A stretch of DNA of 64,000 nucleotides, from contig JALJCO010009075.1 in NCBI GenBank assembly GCA_023101725.1, positions 248,001 through 312,000 of the forward strand, in the 5' to 3' direction. The DNA comes from Atherinomorus stipes. Taxonomy: Eukaryota; Chordata; Actinopteri; Atheriniformes; Atherinidae. Made by a program: the position numbers and the translations under genes. Numbering within the stretch: position 1 is the stretch's first letter; each line of letters begins with the position of its first letter. Below the pieces are notes generated by a model. The model was not told where the DNA came from and ran no database searches. It saw only the letters and a list, made by a program, of their open reading frames with translations. Below, one piece after another: positions 13,701-25,700 of this stretch.

Positions 13701-16700
13701 GACAGAAGTAACCAAGTCCCCATTCAGGCTTGCGCTGGAAAGCAGTCATAGTGCAATGTTTGTCTTTTATACTATTTGCATTCAGACATACTTTCCGCTC
13801 TTTCACCTCAAAGCTGTACCACTTAGCCTCCAAGTCATAAGAGTGGAAATGTTGCAGCACGTTGTTTTGGCTGAATGCACAAGAAAATGTCCGAGACAGA
13901 GTGGAAGGGAGAGTGTGGCTGTGATGACTTATTCGGAACATTTCCTGATGTCTGAACGTGGCTGGGAAGCAATAATCCAAGAGGAAGCTGCATGTTTTAA
14001 AAAAGAAGAGTTCAGTTAAAGAGCGGGTGGACTTTACCGCACATGATCCGCAATGCAAGTCTCAAGGCTCAAAATTCACCAAAACCGTAGTGGAGGGCTG
14101 CCTCCTGGAGGTCCACCCTGGAAATATCAGCCCTGTAATGTCCTTTCTGTCTTGTGATGGAAAGGAACTGTTTTTTGGAAAGGAACAAATAATTAATGTG
14201 GCATCCTAGATTGATAACTGGTTGTTTTGTGAATAGTTGGGGGTGAAAAAAGCTTGAGACTTATAGATCATTTTTATAACTGCTTTAAAAGTGAAATATA
14301 AAGGTAAAAAAGTAGTGAAAAACAACCATTTACACCCTAGTCCCCAGAGGGTTAATTCATTTCATTTTGAAATTAAATTAAAATAAATGACTTTCCATTT
14401 TTACATGTGTGCTTTATCTATAAATTACCCTGCAAAACAAATATGTGGCTTTGAATATTTCACATGTTAGTAATCCACGGCCACAACTTGGTACCATTTG
14501 GCCATGGATCCAACCCATTCATACTAATGTCCCTGGGCTCTATAGCCTACAGCTAGCCTGGCACACCAGCCTGACCAACGCCATGCATGAGATACACGGC
14601 AAGTCAGTCTGGGTTCCCTCCATTGGAAAGTGATTTCCACTCCGGTAAAAAATTGACCGGGAGGTGGGACTTTACGACGTCTTTTTCGGCGACTCAGTTC
14701 TGTAACCTTAATCAGTTAGAATGGCGGCCGCAGAGGAGCAACTTTATAACGATGCCCTGTCTGATGGCTTAATGAGCTGCACATGTCGTTAAACCGCAAC
14801 AACTTGCTGCTCTGGGACTTTTCTCTTGCAAAAAGACGTTTGCGTCGCTTCTGTGTTTCTCTGATTGGTTCTCTCCGGTTAAATTTGTTCCTGTTAGTCC
14901 CGCCTCTCATCTCAAGTTGGAAATCTCCAGCGGAGGGAGCCCAGACTGACTTGCCCTGTATCTCATGCAAAAAGCTGGAGTAAAATTAAGCTAAATTTGG
15001 TTTTGAGGCAAAGGTTTGGCTGATTGACCATTTTGTTTTAATCCAGATTTCATCAGGATCAGAAATCTGAATCAAACCTGCCTCAGAATCAAACTCAAGA
15101 CCTCAGTATACCACATAGTATTCTGGCACTGAAATTACGAGTATGTCCCATTCTGATTCAAGCACTGGCATGTGAACGCAGCACAAGAAACAACGATCCC
15201 GGGCCAGGTACAGACCTGAGTACGCCATGTGAAAAGGCCCTAAATCAGCCGACGGTATCGGTGGTTAAAGGAGGGTTATAACTGGGTCCAATGTTCACTG
15301 GAAAACTACAATAATCATGTGGAGCAGAAAGTGAATAAGAAAGCTCATCCAAGAGAAAGTCCGGCTGAAAGTAACTGGCTTGTGTCGTACTTAAAGGCTG
15401 ACTGTGTTGTACAGTTTTGTTATTTCCAACTGAAAGAAGATAAAAGAGGTTCTCTTTTCCCCTGTAGGATTTTGGTGAATAAGAAAATGTGCTCACGATT
15501 TCCACATCAGAGAGGTGTATCCACCATAAATATAGATGTTGAGAGACACACATACTCATACGACAACTGCTGACACACCGAGACGGCTCAGGCAAAGATA
15601 GCAGACAGAACAGGATCAGCACATTCTGAATGAGCGCAAACTCTTTAATGAAATTCTTCCCCCAGCCTTCATCCCTCACCTTCAGTCTGACCACGTCTTC
15701 TTTGCCCCCACCCCACCCCCATCTTTCAGCAGGGCAAGGAGAGTTTTCTGGAGATTCTTCACAGGTACATGGAGGTCCATGGCACGGTGTACTACGAGAC
15801 CCAGAGACCTCCAGAGGTCCCAGCTTTTGTGAAGAACCACGGCTTGCTGCCCCAGCATGAGCTGCAGCAACTGCTTCGCAAGGCCAAGGCAAGGGAAAGA
15901 GGGGAACGTGGTTTACCTTTACACCTCATCCCAAATCTACAGCGACACACACACTGACGGGTTTACACTGCTTTCTCCATCTATTCAATAACTTCTCATA
16001 ATAAAAGCATATTCTTGTTATTATTTCTAGCTCTTCATTGGTTTTGGGTTCCCTTATGAAGGCCCAGCCCCTCTTGAAGCAATAGCCAATGGGTGCATTT
16101 TCCTGCAGCCCAAGTTCCAGCCGCCCCACAGCTCATTAAATCATGAGTTTTTCAGAGGCAAGCCCACATCTAGAGAGGTAAGTGGATTATGTTTATTCCT
16201 TCCCACCATCAGCCTCCCAAACAACCCTGTTTATCATCATATTCCTTAAAGGGATAGTTCAGAATTTTTGACATAAGGTCTCATTTTTGAGTGAGCCAGG
16301 ATGCTACTGATCACTCGAGACAGTTTCAACATACTAAATCCCGTTATTCTAGGGTAGGGTCACATGGACACTTTGGTCATGATTACAACGTTCTTAAGTC
16401 CAGAAAAGGGATTAGATCTGTATTTTTTACATCATGCAACCGCGCCAAAAGTCTGAAACAGTTGTCAGAACGGAACAGTTGGAAGTGGCCGGCTGCACGA
16501 TTGCAAAGTCCAGAATGCTTAACGCGAGGGGGCAGGGGGAGAGAAAGGGAAAAGGGGATGGTGACATATAGACGTGCGCCACATTATGTGTAACTACTGC
16601 GCGTTTTTCTGCACTAACGCATTCTTCTCCCCTTTGCGCTAATTCAACTCTCTGTTGACTGAAAAAAAAAAGTTGATTGTTGCAGAAAAACAATCAACAG

Positions 16701-19700
16701 GTTGACCAAATGTACAGCATCCATGCTGTCAGCAGGCATCTTCAGTAAATGCTTGTTTGTCTTTGGTTTTAAAGACACACAACGGAACTTTTAGCAGTTT
16801 TCTCAGTGACGCACCCCCTATCGGCGACTAAACTAGCAACCATCTTGTATCATACCTGCACCAAGATTCACTCCAGCCAGTAAAAGACAGTCTTATCTTG
16901 ACTCTTGTTCTGTCCCTTCCTCTCTTCCTTTTCCGCTCTTCCTCCTGTAATGTTTCCTTACCGAATCCGACATGATGTGCGTTCAAAACACTCGCGGGGT
17001 TGATCCCTGGTTTACATCCGGTTGCTAGTGAGTGACACGGTGCTGCAACCAATAGTCGGCTGCAACGTCACAGTCGCGTCCTGGATGGGAATCTTACATA
17101 GTGCTGTTTCTGAGCCCCGGGACGCCTCTGGGCAGTGTTAGGTTAATTCTTTATAAACCCAAAAGGAATGAGAGAGACAAGAAAGAGTCAACACCAAGTC
17201 AGACTTTTAACTTGCAAGGGGAGACAGTCTCATACCATCTCCGAGGTTTTTCTGAGCCTTGCAGCTTTTTATTCACGCAGGTCATGTTAGACAAAACAAC
17301 TCCTTGTATGGAAACGGGTTGACAGATACAGTAGCAGAAGATAGTAGTACTTCTCCATAGCAGTAATTTTCCACTGAGAGCATGTCACACTGAAGCAGAT
17401 CATGCATGTCACACACTTATCATTGATAATATAGAATTATTCTAACAGCAGTGACGGCTTGAAAATGCGCAAAATCAATGTTGGTGTGCCATCAAAACGA
17501 GTCAGAAACGCAGATTTTTAAGGTCTAAAAGTTACGTTGTGTGTCTTTAAGGGACAGACCTGTGAGTAGGTAGTGACCATTAGGGCCTCCAGCTGGAATG
17601 GAGTTTTGCCTACTTGCATCACAGCATGATGACGATGGTTTCATGCTCAAAACGTTTTCACAAAAAACTATGAGACCATGCAGAGTTGTCGGACCCCTGC
17701 TATGAGATTTCAGATCGTTCAAGTTTAGTTCATTTGAGGAAACCCATGAGACCGCACCCCTAGTTGTAGGAGATCACTGATGCTAATGCTAGCACAAGTC
17801 AATGGAATTCTGTGCTGACCTGTCAGTTAAAAACAATCTTATCCACTCCACACAACACCTGAAGCGAACCATTTATAAGACAAGACAAATGTAAATGCCG
17901 TGTTCACTAACAGAACAAGTTAAAGCCGGGCGGGGGGTGGGGCAAATGGCCGGGCCCTTTAAACCCAAATAATAAAGTTCATGATAACATCATTTTACAA
18001 CGTACACATGCTGGCAACGAGTCTTACAAAATTTGGCACTGCAGAGACTGACTGTCATTTTGAAGTCATTTCTCATGCGTGCTTTATAAATGAAATGGTA
18101 CAGGAAAATCAAGGTTACCTGGTCAGACAACTACTCCACCACCGTAGCTCCACCAGCTCTGACCTCACTAAACCATGCAAAACATGGATGAAAATTTATT
18201 GGATGCACAAAGTGAGGCCTAATAAGGGGCTTTTCAAAAATTTTTCTAAGGAGGCATATGTTAACAAATTTACTGCCAGCATTTTCAGACAACGCCATAT
18301 AGCCAAGATTTTTAAGCATTTTTACTGATTTTTGGAGAGCCACAAAACATTGTGTACTATATATATACAAACACCTGATCTACCAAAGGAAAGCTTAGAC
18401 ACTGTTCATTCATCAGAACCCCCCCCCCCCCCCCCTAAAAAAAAGAAACATTTGTTTCTAGCTTTTTCTGTTGTTTAATAATCTACAGTAGAACGTGATA
18501 GCTGCAGCAAAAATACTGCTTTTTTACCAAAAAGCTGAGAAAACAAACATTTTTTGAAGCAATGTGAAAGAACACTGAGAAAAATAGTTTTGGTGCCAAA
18601 ACAATTATTCACTTGCTATATAAGCCAACGTCAACTTAACGTTTGACAGAAATGTCTGTCTTTCTATCCCTCCCTCATTCCTTCTATCCATCCACTTTTG
18701 CTTCGCTTATGTCACTCATCCATCCATCCCTTTATAGATGTGAATGGCAGTTAACATTAGGATTTGAATTAATGTCTATAGACGTGAATGGCAGCCAGTG
18801 AGCTAAAATATTGTGCAATTTCACATTTTGGGACCTGGTTTCAGAAGTTGGTGTTTTCAGGTTTTCAAAACGTCACGTCATGTGTTCCAAACATCCTTCT
18901 ACTTCTTCTGATGACGTTTTATGGCGGTTAATTGGAAAGAAACGAAAGGTGCATTACCGCCACCTTATGGAAGAGAGTGTGGGCCTGGATGGCCCCAATA
19001 AACTCAGTCTCTTCTCTCCGTGATGGTTAGATAAGGTTACTCAGGCCCGTCTTTCTCAAGAACTTAATCACAGCCTTCACTACCCTTGCAACCGTGCACC
19101 CCTTCACCACCGCACCAACAGGAAATGGGAACCTGTTTTCCTTCAGACGGACCTCAAGCTCTTTCGTCCCCGTACCAAACATCCAAATAATGAAAGAATT
19201 TAAGTGGATGCACTCTAACTCATCTCTGTATGGACATGACCTTAATTTTATTCACACTGGCTCTGAACAGCCAAAGCCTTGGGGACCAAGGTCATTATAG
19301 TTAACTAAAACTAACGAAAGATTAAACTAAAATTGCAAAAACATTTGAGTTAACTGAAATAAAAATAAAAATGACAGTTTTTTTTAACAAAACGATAACT
19401 AACTGAAACTGTATTGTGTCTTTACAAAACTAACTAAAACTAACAAAAATTATTGCAGAAACATCTTTATTTTTAGTCTTTGTAAATTAATATAATACAT
19501 AAACCTTTTGGGTTGATTTGAAATCTATTTCTATTTAATCTATTTACTTTACTCTACTGGTTTTACTCCAAGTGACTTTCTGATGATTTTGAATGTCACA
19601 CTAGACAAACATCTATAATTTACTGAAAAGAAAACCCCAAAAAACTAAAACTAACACTGAAACTAATAAAAACTAAACTCAAACTAAACATTTTCCAAAA

Positions 19701-22700
19701 ATAGAAACTAATAGAAACTAGCAAATCTGCTCAAAGAACTAACTAAAAGTAACTGAATTGAAAAACAAAAAGTCAAAACAAAATAAAAACTGAAACTGAT
19801 TAAAAATCCAAAACTATTATAACCTTGTTGGGGACCCCCTGTGCTCTTTGGGGGACCCCCTTGGAAAGTCAGGGATCCCATGTTGGGAAGCACTGCTTCA
19901 AAATGAGCTCAAACATGAGATGCCGGCTGTATTTTTTACCCCTGAAAAGAAGCTGAAATGCGGTATTAGTAGTGCAGCTATCTTTCACATTTTAGCATAT
20001 AAAATAAGCATTTATGGGGTGTATTTGACAAATTATCTAATATATTACTTATGGCATCAGCCCTGTGAAGAGAAGTTAAACACGTGTGAGCTTTTTTGTG
20101 TGTTTAAAACCCCGAACAGATTGAACTTGTCTGTACTTTCATAGGTATTTTCCCAGCATCCATATGCAGAGCAGTACATTGGCAGACCACACGTCATGAC
20201 GGTGGACTACAACAACTCTCTCGAATTTGATTCTGCAATCAAAGAAATCATGAGGACCAAGGTATTGACACGCACACACATACACAGGCAGGAAAGGTAA
20301 ACAGGACTTCCACAAAATGGTGAATGAATATGCTTTTCTGATTGAATAGTAACTTTTAATGGAATTATGAGCATGATAGCATCATCTTCAGTTCCCGGTT
20401 TTATATCTGCCATTATCTTCTCGAACATGTCCACTGTATCTCATTCAATTATTTTGAACATTTTTTTTATGATTGATCATGATAAATCACAATATGCCTT
20501 TTTGTTTCTCGGTGAAGTTTTATGTGACGTGTCTAAATTTGATTTGTTTTTTTTCCATTAAGATGTTGTGTATAATAATTAAACGCTGCTGATGTCATTG
20601 CTGTGAGCTTGATATTTAAGATACAACACTGCAGTTCTACCACAGAGGGAATTTCTAGGACAAACTTTCCGACATATAGGCAACACACAGATAACAGTGT
20701 AAGAAATCCAGGAAAGGAGAATCGCAAAATGTTTGCAACTGACAAGAGCAGGAGATTGAGAAACGTTAATTAAGTACTGGGCTAGATAGATCAAATTGTT
20801 CTGGAAAGCTTAAAAAAATAGGAACCTGTATACACTGTTAAAGAAAATATGCAATATAACAGATTTTCTGTTATTTTTCAAATGCAGAATAATATTGACA
20901 ATAGAATGTAAATAAACAGTTAATTGTCAAGTCTCACATTATATAATGTGAAAAACCTGCAACTGTAAAACACATAAAATTGCTATTTTTTAAAAACTCT
21001 TATGAGCTATTTTTGTTATCATTATATTTGTCCAAACAAATGTACTTTTAGTAGTACCAGGCCTTAAAATGACCAAGAAATATGAGAAAACAAGGGTGCT
21101 TTCTTAACTTTTTCCATGACTGTATATTGCCAAAATTATACGCTCACCTGCTTTGACTCACATATGAGCTTCAGTAACATCCCATTCCTAATCCAGTGGG
21201 TTCAATATGACGTTGGTCCACCTTTGCAGCTAGAACAGCTTCATCTTCGGGAGGCTGTCCACAAGGTTTAGGAGTGTTTATGGGAATCTTTGACCATTCT
21301 TCCAGAAGCACATTTGTGAGGTCACACTGATGTTGGACCAGAAGGCCTGGCTCTCAGTCTCCGCTCTGATTCATCCCAAAGGTGTTCTATGGGGTTGAGA
21401 TCAGGACTCTGTGCAAGCCAGTCCAGTTCCTCCACACCAGACTCTGCATCCAGGTCTTTATGAACCTGCTTTGTGTACTGGTGCACAGTCATGTTGGAAG
21501 AGGAAGGGACCAGCTCCAAACTGGTCCCACATAGTTGGGAGCATGGAATTGTCCAGAATGTCTTGGTATGCTGAAGCATTCAGAGTTCCTTTCACTGGAA
21601 CTAAGGGGCTAAGCCCAGCTCCTGAAGAACACCCCCACACCATAAACCCCCTCCACCAAACTTTACACTTAGTACAATGCAGTCAGACAAGTATCGTTGT
21701 CCTGGCAACAGCCAAACCCTGACTCCTCCATCAGATTGCCAGATGGAGAAGAGAACGCCTCCACTGCTCTAGAGTCCAGTGGCGGCTGCTTTCCACCACT
21801 GCATCCACACTTTGCATTGCACTTGGTGATGTATGGATGGATGCAGCTGGTCGTCGTGGAAACCCATTCCATGAGGGTCTCTATTCACTGTTCACTGTCA
21901 CTGTTCTTGAGCTGATCTGAAGGCCACATGAAGTTTGGAGGTCTGTAGTGATTGACTCTGCAGAAAGTTGGCGACTTCTTCGCACTATGTGCCTTTGCAT
22001 CCGCTGACCCACTCCATCAGTTTACGTGGCTGACCACTTCGTGGCTAAGTTGCTGTCGTACCCAAACACTTCCATTTTCTTATAATACAGCTGACAGTTG
22101 ATTGTGGAATATCTAGGAGTGAGGAAATTTCACAACTTGATTTATTGCACAGGTGGCATCCTATCACAGTCCCACGCTGGATTTCACTGAGCTCCTGAGA
22201 GTGACCCGTTCTTTCACAAATGTTTGTAAAAACAGTCTGCATGTGTAGTTGCTTCATTTTATACACCTGTGGCCATGGAAGTGGTAATATAGTGTATTTC
22301 TAAATTATATTAATAAGTCAAAATGAAAACATTCGTGTCATCATTAGAATGACTTAAAAACTGAGTGCTTATGGCTAAACAATAAACACATCACTGGATA
22401 TATTTGGTAGTTTTATTATTTGTTTATTTTAATAAATTTGTCAGAAAACAGGGGTCAGATATTCTCAAGGGATCAGATTTCGGCAGCTTTAGCTCAACAG
22501 AGCAAAATCTATCTGCTCAACTAACGGTATGAAAGTATTGGGATGGTGTTCCTAACAGGATGATGCTGCTGTTCCAAAATGCAATACAGGTTGATGAGCC
22601 TTCACATTTTCTGTCATGTACTTTGTCATTCTAAGTAGTAACAAGAATATATTTGAAGTTGCTCTTAGATCTGTGTATTTACGCCTGAAGAAATCCTGTT

Positions 22701-25700
22701 AAATCACATTTGTATTGCAACCAAATTAAATCAAAAGTCATATTTAGCTTCCCTGTGTTTTCTGCTGTTTGGCATACGGTATGTCATGCATCACATAAAA
22801 ATCCAACAAAGCATCAGGTAGAAAGCCGCCTGCTTGAACTTTTAAACATTTGTGTTAGATTTTACCTTCAGCTGGCTGGAATAAAAGTGTGTGAAAATCA
22901 GGGGGGAAGGTGATATTTTCGGTGTTCTCATGGCTTCGTCTGGTCTGTGTTGTCAGATGAGGTTTAGTTCGGCAGCACTGGCTGACAGCGCTGCCTCCAT
23001 CACATTTAAGAAAGAGCTGAGGACCACTTCACCCCCTCACTGGAGGCACAGTCCCTCAGCAAACACACACATACAGATTAAGATAGTATTCTTGTGCTTG
23101 CACTTACCCATGCACGCACAAACACGGCTGAGGAATAACTCTATCAGCACAGAGGGCCTTAGCGGCACATTACAGCCATTAACATCGAGACACACAGCAA
23201 CATACACATTTGCACGCGCACGCACACACACACACACACACATTGTGTGTGGTAGAGGCTTTTTGCTCAGTCATGCAGGACAAAGCAATCTCTGGCTGGC
23301 AAGTCCTCATGTTCCAATAAATCCTTTTTCCATATCTTTTCTCTCTGTCTTTTCTTTCTTTCATCCTTCGTTTTTCTTATTCCCAGCCCCTCCTCTCTTC
23401 TTCTTTCTACATAATTCTATTTTCTGCTCTTATTTCTGTCTCTCCCTCCCTATTCAAAACATCCAGTTAAATTAGCTTCTGTGTAATCCATTGCAGTTCC
23501 ACATCATAGTTTATTGAACCACGATCACAGAAATTTCTGGGTTCTGAATTCTTGCTGGAATCAAATGAAAACAGCCTGAAGCTGCTGATTTTGATGTAAC
23601 CCACCCCACAAACACAGGCACACACACGCATGTCTGCTTTTCTATTCGCATAGGGTACATCCATTTACATACTGTAATGCATTCCCTAGCCCCTTACCCT
23701 AAACCTAACGCCCATAACTGATTGCCTAAACCTAACCCTTGCCCTAATCCTAACCAAGACCTAATTGTAACTTAATCTCTAAAACCTAATCTTGACCCTC
23801 AAAACGGGGTTTGGACCCGTAGGACCGGGAAAATGTCCCCATGAAGGCAAAACGTCCTCACGGTGATGGTAAAATACGGGAAATGGTCCCCATAATGTAG
23901 CTTCTCACATCTGTACAAGTAATGGAACAAAGCTGATGAGGAGCCAATGAAGAAGCCTTAGTTTTGGAGGCTGGCATGTCTCAGTTTAGATGATATTTAA
24001 ATGATTATAATTAAGCTAAACATATTTTTGTGTTTTATCTATTATACCAGTTAAATATGCTCTTTAAAAACCTGTAAGGTTTTATGAAAGTACAGCCACC
24101 CAACTCGATTCTGTAAACACACTCACATAAATCCCACTGAAACACCTGTCAGGCCCGTCCTTCCCATTGCTGACATGCATCTCTGTTTGCACTGCAATGC
24201 AAAAGGAATAGCAGGTCTACTGCAGATTCAGGGGCCCAAAACGTCTGTCTTATATCCCAGAGATATAATAGCCTATAAACCGACGAGCAAAATGCACAGA
24301 TAAAATGTAAGTTGGTCTTTAAAATGACCACAGATGAGTCAGGAAGAGAGGCTGGACAAACGTGAAATGACCACAACGAACCATGAAATGATTTAAAGGA
24401 TATCTTTCTTTTTTTTTAAAACCTAGACCTTATTTCTAGGAGTATACGTGTATCGTTATCCACTACTTTTATTGAATGGGATTCACTGACGCTTGAAACC
24501 AAAGAGTCCATAAAAGTACACAAAACTTGTCAATATTCCTCCATACTGCTCGTCCAAGGCTGCACGGTGGGTGGTGGTTAGCACTGCAGCCTCACAGTAA
24601 GAAGGTCACTGGTTCAATTCCCGGGGGGGGGGGGGGGTAGAAAATTTAAAATTGGGGGTTTTTGGGGGGGGTGTTTGTTTTTCCCGTGGGTGGGTGGGTT
24701 GTTTCTGGGGGGGCGTCTGGCTCCCTCCAACCAAAGAAAAAGATGGTAGGGTAAATTAATAATCAAAATAGCTTAGGGAGGAATGGGGGGGGGGGTGGCT
24801 GGTTGTCTCTCTATATGTGTTGGCGGTGGGAGGAGGGGATCTGGGGGGGGTGGGCCCCTCCCTGGGTGATGAGGGGAGGGATGGACAGCCGCCGGAGAGA
24901 ATGGGAAGGGGAAAAGAATGATGATGACTGCTCGTCCAATGTAATCCAAGTGTCCTGAGTGGGTAGCGTCCAGAATTTACTCAAAATGACGTCATTTAGT
25001 AGATTTTTATACTGTCGCTTAAACGGTAGAACATCACACTTACTTGATACGCGTTCATGCGAGTTCACGACACTACGGAAGCGCCGAGCGCCAGTCACCT
25101 ACATTGTATAAAAGTCGGCGGATAATGAACCCCCCCCCCCCGGATCTCCGGCTGCATTTGAGATGTTAAAAAAGTGCTCCAGAGTCTTGTTCAGCATGAG
25201 GGTGAGGAGAAGATGAAGGACCATCATTCTGTGGGTGTTGCATCCCTTCAAGAAGTAAAAATGAAAACTACTAAAACTGAGCCAAAAAAAACTGCAGAGA
25301 AATATAAACTGACCAAACAGAAGCACAAAAGGACAAGATAAATAAAAACAAAAAACACTAGAAAATGATGCAAAATTACCAAACAATGATATAACTTCAT
25401 GCAACAGCTGAAAACTAACACAAATAATATAGTCAGTTTTGTTGTTGGCATTTTTTTTTTTTTTAAAGGTTGTTTTGTGTTTTTCAGTTAATGAGTCAAA
25501 GTCTTCAGTTTGATCTGTGAGGTTTTATGCTGCACAGCTCAGCTCAGGGAGCAAGTGTTGATAATCCATCCAAGCCAAGAGCACCTTACTCAAGGCTGCA
25601 CCTGTAAATGAGAGCGTGCTTTAAGCCTACCGGCCTGCTGAAGTAAAGCTAAGTAAGGAAATGGAAAGATTTGCATACACAGATTGTTTTTGCAGGGGCT

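Noticed and set aside
13654..14058. 134-residue minus frame opposite a 108-residue plus frame
   Set aside because: No recognisable domain and no splice context; overlapping frames on both strands suggest chance.
15245..15892. 215-residue minus frame across the mgat5b exon
   Set aside because: It is the antisense shadow of exon c, which has clear homology on the plus strand.
22891..23475. 194-residue plus frame
   Set aside because: Its second half is produced by CA and CT repeats; no homology.
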